Made by a program: the position numbers and the translations under genes
From: Hortaea werneckii
Taxonomy: Eukaryota; Ascomycota; Dothideomycetes; Mycosphaerellales; Teratosphaeriaceae
DNA length: 64,000 bases
Reading direction: 5' to 3'
NCBI GenBank assembly: GCA_037044905.1
Contig: JBAOKB010000028.1
Location: 45,388 to 109,387 of the forward strand
Part shown: positions 39,747 to 51,224 of the stretch, one piece after another
Numbering within the stretch: position 1 is the first letter of the stretch
Layout of the letters: each line of letters opens with the position of its first letter
Notes under the pieces: generated by a model
The model's database searches: none
What the model saw: only the letters and a program-made list of their open reading frames with translations
What the model was told of the DNA's origin: nothing

Positions 39747-41211
39747 TCAACCCACGAACTTGCAAGTCGGCAATCTGTAGGTCTCGATGCTGCCCCAGTA
39801 CGGGTACCTGACGCCATTCCATTCATCACGCGACTTGAGATCCGGGACTGCAATATCCGTCCACTCGACGTCCAGGCCGGCATCGAAGAGATCAAGCTCG
39901 ACGACCTGGAAATGAATAGTCAGTTCTCATGCGGCAACGTTCGTACAGGAGAGTTGGTATCCTTACCTTCGTGTAGACATCGTAGCACACCTGTCGGTCG
40001 GCACCCAGACCGTTGTAGAAGCCGAACTTGCCGTCCTTGTCCAGCAGGGCAATGACATGCTCCGTGAAGAACTCCTTGAGGTCCTTGTAGTCCTCTGCGT
40101 AGGTATCGTAGTAGATTCCATCCAAAACTACACCTTCCTCTACCAACTTAGGCAAGACGTCCTGCCATCGGCCCTCATGCACGCGCACATTCTCCTTCTC
40201 GTACCAGCCCGTCTCCTTCAATCGCTGGATCACGGCGGGGTGTGCCTCGACGATGTGGTGCATTGAGGGCTTGTTCTCCAAGAACATCCTATCAACGATA
40301 CCCATACCGTGGCCGACGTTCATGGTTCGCAGGCCCGGCTTGTAAGCCAATTGATCGGCAGAAGTCTTCATGATCTCCGTCTCCCAGTCCATCATCACGG
40401 CGTTGTTGTCCGAATCTAACAGACGATCGCCCGAGTAGGTGAGTTCGGACTTGAGGTAATCCTCGTTGTTGACGTTAGGGTTGGAAAGTGCTGGCTCGGC
40501 TACGTGCGAGGAGTCGCCATTCGCATCGCTTGCGGACACATCGGGCACACTGGTATCCGCACCGGCCTCGGTCGCCTTGCCCTCTTCATCGACCTTGTAT
40601 GATGGGTTCGGAGCAGGTTCGAACCCAGCGGGGATTTCGCTTGCGTCCACACCATTGCTGGCGGAGTCTGCAGGGCGGAGACCAGCGTGGGACGGCGGAC
40701 CAGGCTCAAAGCCGACGATCGCCTCGTCCTCTTCATCGTCTGAGATTTCCTCCTCGAGCAGCTGGTAGTCGTCTAATCTGCCAAAGAGCAGCTCCGCCCG
40801 GACACCAGCACCGACAATCTCGTTGTAGACCGCCTTCAAACCCAGACGAAGTGCCAGACACCCGGGAGTCTCGTCGTTGTTGTCCAGCTCATTCCAAATA
40901 GCTCCGTTCTCCAGGAGCAGCTTGACCGTCTCTACCGCCGACTCCTCCGAAAGTGCATTGCTGTGGACGGCGTCTCCAGCACCATTGACGCCTTCCTCAC
41001 CTTTCAGCTCCTCGTCAGGCTCGCAAGATGCGATTGCGGCGTGGAGCGGCGAGAAGCCTGTGTCTGGATCCTGAATCTTGGGGCTGCCGATCTTCAACAG
41101 CTTTTTCAGGCTCTCGAGGTCATGGTTGGTAGCGGCCAGCAAGACCTCGTCGTTTGTGGTGTTGGTGTCAATGGTAACTGCTTCAGCAGCGACGGGCTGT
41201 TGCGTAGCCAT
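39747..41211 (-). CDS. RMT2: Protein arginine N-methyltransferase 2 (RMT2), 467 aa
   Basis: Proposed model complement(join(39747..39905,39967..41211)), with a 61-nt phase-0 intron (GTAAGG...TTCCAG). The N-terminal quarter has ankyrin-like repeats (DTGFSPLHAAIASCEPDEE), followed by an acidic linker. The methyltransferase domain begins at VMMDWETEIMKTSADQL and contains the SAM-binding loop MNVGHGMGIVD, VEAHPAVIQRLKETGW and DGIYYDTYAEDY. Removing the intron replaces an abnormal 24-residue end with VVELDLFDAGLDVEWTDIAVPDL...YRLPTCKFVG, the normal RMT2 C-terminus. RMT2 is a fungal and plant type IV enzyme that methylates the delta nitrogen of an arginine in ribosomal protein uL11 (L12). Confidence 0.93.
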
Positions 41212-41974
41212 GTCTCACTGCGTCTTTCGGCCGTATTGCAGGAATAGGGTAAGCAAAAGGAGCAGATCGCTGCAACAGGCAATACCTGACTTAATCGCTC
41301 GCAGTCTTACTCGCGTTGCAGTTCAATAGTGCCTAGAGAGGTAATTACTACCTAGGTAGGAGGGGCAGTTCTTTTCTTCGCAGAAAATACGCCTCCGGCA
41401 GTCGGCCAGTCGGCTCTTAATCTCGCCGATGCGCGGGGTGATTGGAGCTGGAGGACATGTGAAGACTTCACGTTTCGCCTGTGGAGGTGTCTCTTTGTAG
41501 CAGAGAGTCCCTTCATTCTTATGCGCTGTGCAGTATCCAATTTTTAAAAGAGACAAGTTCTACGAAGTTATTTGCTGAGCTCTCGAGAAGCAATGGCTCC
41601 TGTCAGTACATTACCAACTGCTTCGAGACCTTTGTGATCCACTGCCTCCCGGTGGCGCCTCGATTCTAGGTGCACGCCCTGCAAAAAGTGAGATCAGGAT
41701 ATTGCAAAGATCACCAGACTTTGCAGGTGCTTGCGCTGCACTCTTCTGCGATCTGGCTATGACTGCCTTCTCGTTCATAGCAAGAAAGATGCTTCTCACA
41801 TTGTTAGTGTTTGCCGCTGGGATGAAGGAGCTGCCCTCCAGCGTTCGGTTCGGCCAATTCACGTTCCGAGCTCTAGCGCTTCAGCCCCACTCCTAGGCCC
41901 TCTCCAACTTCCAGAGGTGAAATTTTGGACCAACGCCAAAAAGATCGACATTCAACGACGACAAAAAGAAATGC
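41212..41974. other. Intergenic region upstream of RMT2
   Basis: About 760 bp. Holds the RMT2 promoter; ends at the 5S rRNA terminator. Short frames on both strands are not convincing. Confidence 0.5.
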
Positions 41975-41979
41975 AAAAA
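41975..41979 (-). terminator. Pol III T5 terminator of the 5S rRNA gene
   Basis: TTTTT on the minus strand at the very end of the 5S sequence, as expected for RNA polymerase III. Confidence 0.75.
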
Positions 41980-42096
41980 GTTCAGCAGCAGGGATTCTCA
42001 CCTGGTCACCCACGGTAATACTAATCTGCCGGTTTGCAGCTTAAGTACAGGAGAGCGGACGGGATCCTCTGTTTTCTGCAACCTATGGCCGAACCT
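41978..42096 (-). rRNA. 5S ribosomal RNA, dispersed copy, 119 nt
   Basis: The minus strand carries a full-length 5S gene. Conserved blocks are GGCCATAGG at the 5' end, GATCCCGTCCGCTCTCC, GTACTTAAGC, the internal-control-like TTAGTATTACCGTGGGTGACC and GAATCCC near the 3' end. Helix I closes AGGTTCGGC with GCTGAACTT. Helix II closes GGTTGCAG with CTGCAAACC, with compensatory changes relative to the Aspergillus-type sequence as I remember it. That argues for a functional variant rather than a dead copy. Many filamentous ascomycetes have scattered 5S genes outside the rDNA array. Confidence 0.88.
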
Positions 42097-42447
42097 GACT
42101 GGGAGGTTCCCATTATGATATCCATCCCTCAACACTTCAGATGATTTGAGGGCCGTGGCTGATTTATTGCGGAGGGCGCCCACAGGACACGCGATGTACA
42201 TCCTCACCAAAGTCATACACGGCGAGATATCTCTAGCCGGAATTACAAGATCATGCATGCCCCCAAGAGACCTTCCAAGTCGGGAATTCACCTACAGGCT
42301 GGGCCCTGGTTACTCATGCAGTGACTCGACATCGGCTTGCATCCGCCCCTGTCTTCAACTCGTAACGCCAGTACATAGTAGTCTTCTTCTGCTTTCATCT
42401 TTCTTTCCCAGTGAATTGTGGCCATTCCTTCCACAACGATCAAGAAG
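42097..42447. other. Divergent spacer between 5S rRNA and GluRS
   Basis: 351 bp upstream of both the minus-strand 5S gene and the plus-strand synthetase gene. No other feature is seen. Confidence 0.5.
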
Positions 42448-44609
42448 ATGACGCTTATCCAAATACCAGTCGGCGGTGATGTGTCAGCTGTGGTCCCAGT
42501 CCTTTTAGTAGAGTACCATCTTCACCAGACCAAACAGACCCCCCTCACTCGCAAAAGCTACGCGCCAGCTAAAGACGGTGTTTCGATGCCGGTTCTGACC
42601 TTTCAAGACGGCAGTGAACTGAGCGGTGGCGACGCTGTATCGCACTTGATAACGACGCACGCTGGATCCGCAGCACCAGCAACCACAGTAAGCGCGATTT
42701 GTACCGTCCGTCCATGTTTGCTCCCTGACCATCACCACAGAAATGGGTAAGGAGGGCGACAGAGTTCTCCAGCGTCGACTTCGCTGTCTTACGCAGCCTA
42801 CTCGCTGACCTCGATCGTCATCTCACGCTGCGATCATTCATACACGGGTATGTACCGGACGCTAACGACTTCGCCATCTGGGGAGCAATACGAGGCAACA
42901 AAGCCGCACGACCAATCCTCCGAAAATTCACTACCAATGTCGCACGTTGGTATGGCCATATTGAGAGCTCAACATCATGGCTCGAGACCTGCCTGGAGGA
43001 GTTCAACCGCCATTCATCGAACCAGAAGATGGCGGCGAGTTCCTCCGGCGCAAGCTACGAGATTGATCTTCCCGAGACGAGTGGACCTGTAGTGACACGA
43101 TTCCCCCCTGAGCCTTCTGGATATCTGCACATTGGTCACGCTAAAGCTGCTCTACTCAATGAGTATTTCGCACACGCACAGCCAGGTGGGAAGCTGATAT
43201 GTCGTTTCGACGACACAAATCCATCGAAAGAGTCTCAGGAGTTTCAGGACTCCATCCTTTTCGATCTGAAGTTAATGGGCGTTGTGCCGGATGTGATATC
43301 CTACTCTAGTGACTATTTCCAAACCACGTACGAACTTGCCTTGAGACTCATCCAGGCAGGAAAAGCGTTTGCAGATGACTCGGAGCTTGGGAAGGGCGAC
43401 CAAGACCGCAGAAACAGGCTACCTTCCAAATGTCGAGATCTCAGCATCGAAGAGACGTTGAGTCACTTCGAAGAGATGAAAGAAGGCACAGCGGAAGGGC
43501 AGCGGTGGTGCCTCCGCGCTCGCATCGCACAAGACCATCCGAATGGAACACTGCGCGATCCGGTCATCTATAGATGCAACTTGCAGCCTCACCATCGCAC
43601 AGGCAAGGCGTGGAAGATCTACCCTACGTACGATTTCTGTGCGCCGATTCTTGACTCGCTTGAAGGTGTCACGCTAGCTCTGCGGACGAACGAGTATCGC
43701 GACCGCAACGCTCAGTATGAATGGATGCAGCAGGCGTTAGGGTTACGCGCAGTCACGATCTGGGACTTTTCGCGGATGAACTTTGTCCGCACTGTTCTGT
43801 CCAAACGTAAACTGGCTAGAATCGTCGCTCAAGGCCGTGTTTGGGGCTGGGACGACCCGCGTATGCCTACTATCAGAGGCATTATGCGGCGGGGCATGAC
43901 CGTCACAGCTCTGCGGGACTTCATTCTAAAACAGGGCCCGAGCAGGAATATCCTGAATTTGGAATGGGGTGCGCTGTGGGCTGTCAACCGGAAGGTCATC
44001 GATCCGATTGCGCCGAGATATACCGCAATCGACATGCAACACGTCGTTCGCTGTAGTGTGAGTGGTCTGGCTGCACGGTGTAGTGCCCAAAGACCTCTTC
44101 ATCCGAAGAAGTCGGCTATGGGGACCAGATCGCTCACGCATACGGACGTCATCCTCATCGAGCAAGCTGATGCAAAGACATTCGAAGTGAATGAGGAAAT
44201 CACGCTGATGGGCTGGGGTAACGCCTTCATACGCTCCATTAAGAAGGACGAGGCTTCCGGCCGCGTCTCAGCGCTGGACGTGGAGTTGCATTTGGACGGC
44301 GATTTCAAGAAGACGAAGAAGAAAATCACCTGGCTCGCGAGCGTACCCGGCGAGGAGCCTGTCGCGCTGGATCTGTACACGTTCGATTTCCTAATCACGA
44401 GGGACAAGCTGGAGCCGGCTGATGATTTGGAAGAATACCTGACACCCGTTACACAGACTGTCGTTAGAGCTATGACAGACGGAGAGATTCGCGCGGTGCA
44501 GCCTGGGACAACCGTACAGTTTGAGAGGAAGGGGTTCTTCCGCTTTGATGGGTTTGATCAAGACAGCGGTGCAATGGTGTTCTTCGATGTTCCTACTGGG
44601 AAAGCGTGA
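42448..44609 (+). CDS. Cytosolic glutamyl-tRNA synthetase, 702 aa
   Basis: Proposed model join(42448..42687,42741..44609), with a 53-nt phase-0 intron with a CTGAC branch site. The N-terminal 190 residues are a GST-C-like appended domain. The class I catalytic core has VVTRFPPEPSGYLHIGHAKAAL (HIGH motif), CRFDDTNPSKE, the GluRS signature RDPVIYRCNLQPHHRTG, TNEYRDRN, MNFVRTVLSKRKL (KMSKS equivalent) and GWDDPRMPTIRGI. The anticodon-binding beta-barrels follow and end normally. It charges tRNA-Glu, as would be needed for the split tRNA-Glu gene 16 kb away. One stretch (about residues 520-545, CSVSGLAARCSAQRPLHPKKSA) is more diverged than usual for such a conserved enzyme, so a paralogue of the main housekeeping gene is possible. 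Confidence 0.88.
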
Positions 44610-44710
44610 TGTGAGATGTGTGGCGTAGATGACGAATTGGCATGGAGTTTCGAGTACTACAAATGAATCAGCGCCTTACTGTAGCTTCTTAAAAGATAGA
44701 AAATACGTAC

Positions 44711-44731
44711 TACAGTTAAAACCCTCTATAG
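44711..44731 (+). repeat. Left TA duplication and terminal inverted repeat
   Basis: TA followed by CAGTTAAAACCCTCTATAG, matched by the right end. Confidence 0.8.
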
Positions 44732-46574
44732 CAATTGTCAAAATCTAGAAGGTCTTATTACTATAGAGCCTCTATTACTATATTAAAATTACGTAATAAA
44801 GTATCTATCTATTTAACCTTATTGTAGGCTCTCTTAATAGCGCTTCTAAAATATTTTTTTATACTAATTAAAACCTTTAAGCTAGTTATTATTATAGTTA
44901 GTAGATTGTTTTTTATAAAGTTATAGCTAACTAAGTAATTTAATTATTTTATAAGCGGTAACCCTCTTTAGCTACTCTATAACTTTATCTTTATTTTTAT
45001 CCTCTTACTAAAGTAGTAGTTTAAACTACTCTATTATAACTTTTATAGAATCCTCTAGTAAGTCCTTAACTACCTCTTTTAATAGATTAATAAATATATA
45101 GATATTTATAAGGTTCTAAATCCTCTATTTATTATAAAATTTCTAAAATAGTTATTAGATCTTCTTTTAAACTACTACCTACTAAACTAGCTACTAAGCC
45201 TCTTAAAACTAAATATAGATCTAGTAGTTAGTTATAATCTTACTAGATACCTTATACTAAGTATGTCGAGTAAATCTAAAAACTTTTAATAAATTTATAC
45301 TTTTATATAAATTTTAGCCCTTATTAAGCTTTTTAACTATAAATTAAATTTAATAGCGCTTATAGATTGCTTTAAATAAAGCTATAATCCTCTAATTAAA
45401 AGGCTATATCTTATTAATTAAATTAGGAGGTAACTATATAACCTTAGTATTCTAAAGCTTATAGCCCTTAGGTAGTACTAATAGTTTATTATAGGTAGTA
45501 ATATAAGTACTAAAGTTATTAAGTAGTAGTACTACCTTTCGGCTAGTTATTTAATAGTTAAATTAGTATAACTATTTAATAAAGATTTTAGCTATTATTT
45601 AAGCCTTTTTATTCTATTAATAGATATAGTTAAGGCGCTCTAACTTAATTCTAGTAGCTTAAAAGTAGGTTAGCCTCTAATATTAACTAACTATCTAAAA
45701 CTTAAACTTATAACTATTAAAAGTATTTATATAAAAGTAGAGCGTAATCCTTACTTTATCGCTCTTAATACTAGTAATATAGTATATAGATAGAGAGCGC
45801 TCTAGTATAGCTTTCTAGAAGAGGCTAGTTTCGTTATAGTTATATTAATTTTCTAGTAAATATTAAATAATCTAAGTTTAAACTATAGTAAGGGCTATTA
45901 TAGTTTCTTTTTTATTTATACTATTAGTTTTACTATATTAAATAAACTTTTTAATACTTTTATAGGTTTTAAACTTATTTAATTAGCTATTATTTTAGTA
46001 GGGCTCTTAAAGGCTACTATACTAAAGTAGTCGGTACTAGAACTACGAGGCCTTAATTCTTAAGATATCGCTATTAATTAGCTACCGCGACTATTTAATA
46101 ATTACCTACTAAGCAAGAGCTACTTTAAAATTTAGCTAGTACTCTTAATAAGCCTTCTTATATTTTAAATACTCTATAGCGCCGCTATTAAGATATTTAT
46201 ATCTTTTACTAAGGATTATAGAGACTATATCTTATATTACCTATTTATTATACTACTTTTTAAACTCTATAGTAAGCTCTTTTTATATATATTATAGGTT
46301 TTCTATATAAATACGGCGTAGGCTAGCTCGTTCTAAATCTATAAAAAGGGTCCTTTTTATTTTTTAAGGTAGCGCTAAGCTAGTAGATAAGACTACTAAC
46401 AAGGTAGTTATAATTATAATATAATAATAGTTTAATAATAGATCTAAAAAGTCGATTACTATAATAGATATTAAAGATTAGTAATATTTAGTAGGGGAAG
46501 AAAAAAAGCTAAAGAATCCTATTACTATAGCGCGGTATTACTACTCGGAAGATGCCTATAGAGGGTTTTAACTA
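44713..46574. mobile_element. RIP-degraded Fot1/pogo-type (Tc1-mariner superfamily) DNA transposon, 1862 bp
   Basis: An extremely AT-rich block with sharp edges. The ends are terminal inverted repeats: CAGTTAAAACCCTCTATAG at 44713 and its complement at 46556-46574, with one mismatch (CAGT against TAGT) of the C-to-T type. The element is flanked by TA on both sides (44711-44712 and 46575-46576), the target duplication of the superfamily. CpA and TpG are almost absent and TpA dominates, the signature of repeat-induced point mutation. No reading frame survives. Length matches Fot1-like elements (about 1.9 kb). Confidence 0.82.
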
Positions 46575-46576
46575 TA
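46556..46576 (-). repeat. Right terminal inverted repeat and TA duplication
   Basis: Read on the minus strand from 46574 it is TAGTTAAAACCCTCTATAG, 18 of 19 identical to the left repeat. TA follows at 46575-46576. Confidence 0.8.
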
Positions 46577-47007
46577 TGTAGTAGGCATGCATCGCGTGGA
46601 GTCCAAAGGTCGCGAATATGATTGGTGTCGGAGATAGTACAGCGGAAAGTCTCGCGTAGGGCTGAAACGATTTCGTTCGGCTCGGTTTTGGCTTACAGTG
46701 CCGAACGTTAGGAGGTAGATGTGGCGTCACTGCTTGGTTTCATACGCGAGCGCGCGGCGGGAGGAGCAATCGCCTGTTAGTAGAGGTATCTTGGAAAACT
46801 TGTATGGCCAGTTTACTACTACGTCTTCCTCGCCCATGAACAAAGTTGTATTGGTAATCTCTATGATGCCTTTCTAGAACTATGTCTCACCCGCAGTCAC
46901 AGTGCTCTTAACTTAAAAAGTTACCTTATCAGATCGGGAACACAACAGGCGCTGCAATCATCGTCTTAAGCTCGCAGCTTCACGCCGACAGTGCATAACC
47001 GTACAGA
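46577..47007 (+). other. Promoter and leader region of the sterol O-acyltransferase gene
   Basis: 431 bp of normal composition beginning immediately after the AT-rich transposon. The abrupt change shows that RIP did not spread visibly into the flank. No gene is seen. Confidence 0.5.
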
Positions 47008-49152
47008 ATGACCGAAGGCCAATCGCGGCCACCGTTGGCTTCGCATGATACCTTTGAACACAAGAGCCTCTCGGGCAAGCTGAGCCACGATGGCCTGGCA
47101 GCGCTCTCCGCAGACCAATCTGCTGCCAGCAATGGTACGGCACTCCACCCAGCAAAGACGACGGAAAGTAGGGACTTTGGCACGCGGTCCGAGTCCGCAG
47201 TTCAGGATGAGAAGGACGATGGGTCAGACGATACGATAGAAGATTACGATGACATGGAACTCGATCCGGACACCCTGGTTGCGAACAGCAGGAAGAGTCT
47301 AGAGGAGACCTACCGACCCGCAACAGGCAACTCGGACAGGGAGAAGCAGGGGAATACGCCGAATGTGACATCGCCACCGACGTCCCCTTCGAAGCATAAG
47401 AAAAGGAGTAGCATCCAGATAAGGCTGGAACGGACCGATAGGAAAGGCCGCTACATCCTGACGGCAGACGATCCAGAGATCAAAGACATCCTGCGCAAGG
47501 GAATAGAAAGAGAAGAGGTGGAAGCCGGGAACAAGAAGCCACCGAGGATGCGCATTCGAGACTTGGTCTTCACCCGCCAATTCACCACATTCGACCGGCA
47601 GAATCCGACCAGCTCAGAGAGCCCTTTCTTCGGCTTCTTCACCTTGTTCTGGATCGCCATGGTCTTGATGTTCGTGCGGGTGAGCATGTCAAATTATCGC
47701 GAATACGGAAGTATTCTGGGCAGCAACCAGATCATGAAGATGATGTTCTCGCACGACGTCTTTGTCTTGGGGATTACCGACGGGGTCATGTGCGGCTCCG
47801 CCATCTTAGAAGGCTACCTGCTTCAAAATTTGGTCCAGAAAGGCTATATCAACTGGGCAAAGGGTGGCTGGATTATCCAAAATGTCTGGCAGACTCTGTA
47901 TCTCGGCGCGGTCGTAGGATGGGCATATTTCCGGGAATGGCCGTGGACACATACCATCTTTGCTGTGCTGCATGGTTTGGTATTTTTGATGAAGCAGCAT
48001 AGTTATGGATTTTACAACGGATATCTCTCCGGCGTCTACCGTCGCCGTCGCCTGCTGGAAAGACGGCTAAAAAATCTTCAGGCCATGGAACCTGTCCATT
48101 CTGCGCACACCAGCCCTCGGAATTCTCAACAAATTGACGCGGCATCTTCAGGCGTTGATTTTGCTAAGCTCTCCAACCACAGTCCTCGTACTGGCTCCTT
48201 CGCAGACGCAGCCCCTAAACGCCGCCCTTCAATGGGCCACCGCACTTCTACAAACCTCACCGTCGAACAGTCCGACGTAGCCTCTGTCGCGCAAGCCATC
48301 GAGTCCGGCCGATCAATTGACCTTGGCCAAATGAAGACATTCGAGTCTGTCATCCACGACGAAATCTCCGATCTGACCCAGGAACTTCATGGCAAAGCGG
48401 GAACAAATAATCCTTCCAAGGCATACCCTAACAACCTGACTCTGGGCAACATAGCCGAGTTCGTCTGCCTCCCCACGCTAGTTTACGAGCTCGACTACCC
48501 TCGCCAGGAGAGCATCAACTGGTTCTACGTTCTGGAAAAAGTCACGGCGACGTTCGGCGTACTCTGCGTCATGATGGTCGTCAGCCAGGCCTTCATCTAC
48601 CCGCCCGTAGCCAAAACGGTGGCGATGAAAGAAGCCGGGATGCCGATCGAGGAGCGCTGGCGGGAATTCCCCTTCATCGTCAGCGACATGCTATTCCCGC
48701 TGCTAATCGAGCAGCTCCTGACCTGGTACCTGATCTGGGAATGCATCCTCAACGTCCTGGCCGAAGTGACGCGCTTCGCCGACCGCGGCTTCTACGGCGA
48801 CTGGTGGAACTCCGTTACCTGGGACCAGTACGCACGCGACTGGAACCGCCCCGTGCATAATTTCCTCCTCCGCCACGTCTACCATAGCAGTATCAGTACC
48901 TTCCACCTGAGCCGGAATGCGGCGACGTTCGTGACGTTCTTGCTCAGTGCCTTGGTGCATGAGATGTGTATGGCGATCATGTTCAAGAAGGTGAGGGGTT
49001 ATCTGTTCTGGATGCAGTTGCTGCAGATGCCGCTCGTAATGGTGAGCAGGAGCAAGCTGCTAAAGGGCAGGGTGGTGCTGGGGAATGTCATCTTCTGGAT
49101 GGGCTTGTTCGTTGGGCCTAGCTTTTTGACGAGCTTGTATTTGGTTATATAA
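47008..49152 (+). CDS. Sterol O-acyltransferase (ARE1/ARE2 type, MBOAT family), 714 aa
   Basis: A single exon. A long, charged, probably cytosolic N-terminus (about 190 residues) precedes eight or so hydrophobic segments. The conserved ACAT/DGAT1 motifs are FYGDWWNS (FYxDWWN, about residue 597), WNRPVHNFLLRHVY and the catalytic-type His in ALVHEMCM. The enzyme esterifies ergosterol with acyl-CoA in the ER for storage in lipid droplets. Length is within the range for filamentous fungi. I prefer sterol over diacylglycerol acyltransferase from the FYxDWWN context and the overall resemblance to Are1/Are2. Confidence 0.9.
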   Translation: MTEGQSRPPLASHDTFEHKSLSGKLSHDGLAALSADQSAASNGTALHPAKTTESRDFGTRSESAVQDEKDDGSDDTIEDYDDMELDPDTLVANSRKSLEETYRPATGNSDREKQGNTPNVTSPPTSPSKHKKRSSIQIRLERTDRKGRYILTADDPEIKDILRKGIEREEVEAGNKKPPRMRIRDLVFTRQFTTFDRQNPTSSESPFFGFFTLFWIAMVLMFVRVSMSNYREYGSILGSNQIMKMMFSHDVFVLGITDGVMCGSAILEGYLLQNLVQKGYINWAKGGWIIQNVWQTLYLGAVVGWAYFREWPWTHTIFAVLHGLVFLMKQHSYGFYNGYLSGVYRRRRLLERRLKNLQAMEPVHSAHTSPRNSQQIDAASSGVDFAKLSNHSPRTGSFADAAPKRRPSMGHRTSTNLTVEQSDVASVAQAIESGRSIDLGQMKTFESVIHDEISDLTQELHGKAGTNNPSKAYPNNLTLGNIAEFVCLPTLVYELDYPRQESINWFYVLEKVTATFGVLCVMMVVSQAFIYPPVAKTVAMKEAGMPIEERWREFPFIVSDMLFPLLIEQLLTWYLIWECILNVLAEVTRFADRGFYGDWWNSVTWDQYARDWNRPVHNFLLRHVYHSSISTFHLSRNAATFVTFLLSALVHEMCMAIMFKKVRGYLFWMQLLQMPLVMVSRSKLLKGRVVLGNVIFWMGLFVGPSFLTSLYLVI

Positions 49153-49867
49153 ATTTTACAGCCGGAATAGAGGTGTATCCGCTTGGCAGTAGATTCGAGT
49201 CGGCCATTGCTAGTTAGACATACTATGCTGAGGAATCAGTGGCATGATTACAAGGAGGTATGCACCAGCAAGTTGGCTATCTCGAGAGGCGCTTCTTTAT
49301 CCATCTCTGTGCCCTCGTTCTACTCTGCAAAATGCAAAGAATGACCTTCATATCCTCAATGTGCTAGTGATAGCCGTAAGTATTGCCAGGTCTATGATCC
49401 GGGCCCCAATCGGAGACCTATACGCCGAAGGAGATGCTTCATGGGAACGGCACTGAAACCTACGTCACTCAACTCGAGAAGTGGGAGGATACTTGCTGTT
49501 GATCTGAGTAACCATTGGCAAGTTTTGTTGTACAACTAGGGGAACTTCCAATTGATCTGTGGCGACAGGTAGATCTTTGGAAGCGATTGCTTGGGCAAGC
49601 AGCGCAAGCACGCGCCCGCATCCACATTCACGGGGTTTCTGGTTGGGGCAATTGGAGACATTCGGAACAAAGTTTCATGAGGACGTAGCTTGAGAAAGGC
49701 ATGCGTGTATTCGCATCTAGCCCATACTAAACACACTCAGGCCTACCAAAGACGCCATGATGATCTGATGCTAATTGATCTTGCTTAGAATTCCCCTTCT
49801 CCCAGCCACGCTCGTCTCATGAATCATGAAGCACAAAGCGAATCCGTTTCCAGACCGTGAGAACTTC
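49153..49867. other. Convergent intergenic region
   Basis: 715 bp between two stop codons. Short frames only. No RNA gene is recognised. Confidence 0.5.
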
Positions 49868-50801
49868 TTATGCCTCGGTCTCGGTCTTGAAAGCCTCCGG
49901 GAAGCGCCTCATGTTGTACTCGAGCGGGCCCTTGTTCCTCAAGAACTGCACGTAAGCGCCGTCGATCCTGACGTGACCGGCCTTGCGCTTCTCGATGTAC
50001 TCCTCACGACGGAGAGGGGTAAAGCCCCAGTTCTTGGAGACGATGATTTTCTGACGGCCAGGGAACTTGTACTGGCTGCGGCGGAGAGCCTCGATGGCGT
50101 TGGCACGGTCTGAAGGAGTCTGTCAGTAACGACTCACACAAACAGAGACATCATGAGTGCAACTTACTGGAGTCACGAGTGCGGACAGACAGGAGAATCT
50201 GGCCGATGTTGACACGGGCAACGCTGTCGTACGGCTTACCGAAAGCACCACGCATACCGGTCTGCAGTCTATCGGCACCAGCGCAAGACAACATCTTGTT
50301 GATACGGACGACGTGGTATGGGTGGGCACGGACACGAAGGTGGAAACCTTCCTTACCGGCGGTCTTGACGAGGTACCTTGATCATGTGTCAGTCCATCGC
50401 CTTAGCTTCGCGGCCGGAGCTATTCCTTCACAGTTGAGACATACTTGTTGGCCGTGATACGGGCAGCTTCGAGACCCTCAGAGGTCAGCTGCTCCAACTC
50501 GTTGGAGACCAAGTGGATGCATAGCGGGAACTCGTCGACGTTCGCGCGCTTGCGGCCAAGGTCGAAGATACGGATCTTGGGGTCCGGCACACCACGGTTA
50601 AACCGCGACTTCGGGTACGGCTATATCAAAAAGCTCGTCAGTCGTCTGCTCTTTCTGGATCCTCGTCTTGCCACCCCGTGCTCATTTTGTCTCTTTTCCG
50701 ATGCTCTTTTCGCCATCTCTTTCCATCGCCATATCTCGGTCTCGGTGGTGGCGTACCTTGTTCTTGCAGTAACGGTAGCATCTCGCCGGGCGACGTGCCA
50801 T
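49868..50801 (-). CDS. RPL10: 60S ribosomal protein L10 (uL16), 223 aa, four exons
   Basis: Proposed model complement(join(49868..50109,50168..50376,50445..50620,50757..50801)). Introns are 136, 68 and 58 nt. The protein runs [47 protein letters not shown], then the loop KMLSCAGADRLQTGMRGAFGKP that reaches the peptidyl-transferase region, then FPGRQKIIVSKNWGFTPLRREEY. The first exon is only 15 codons, a common arrangement for fungal ribosomal-protein genes. It lies head-to-tail with eL30 on the same strand, 423 bp apart. Confidence 0.95.
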
Positions 50802-51224
50802 TTTGACGGTGTGCTGTAGGTTAGTGGTGGTGATGAAAGAGAACAAGTCTCGATGTGACGTCCGACTTTGAGGTGGCTCAAGTTGGATTTCAAAGCACCC
50901 GCAGATGCCAAGACTTTGCGGGCAAATTGAGTAAGCCGTGTGGGTCACGTGCACAGAATTCGAGCGCAATATCTGAGCGTAAAGCAAGGCAACGGCGTCC
51001 TTCACATGGAATTATCATATTATTTGAAATCAAAAGTTCAGAAAGTTGGTAAGATGTGCAGATGCTACGATGGGTATCTAATAGGTATATATCATACGGC
51101 CAGAGGCAGTGGCACTAAAATATTCCACCAGAGTGCGTCATTTATCACTCCGGGGAACAAATATAGGGCGCCGTATGTCCTCGTGAATGGCCCGTCGTGC
51201 ATTCAATTGTCGTGCTACACATTC
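50802..51224 (-). promoter_or_regulatory. Spacer between the eL30 and uL16 genes (uL16 promoter)
   Basis: 423 bp holding the 3' flank of eL30 and the promoter and leader of uL16. Pyrimidine-rich stretches occur near the uL16 start on its own strand. No RNA gene is recognised. Confidence 0.5.
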
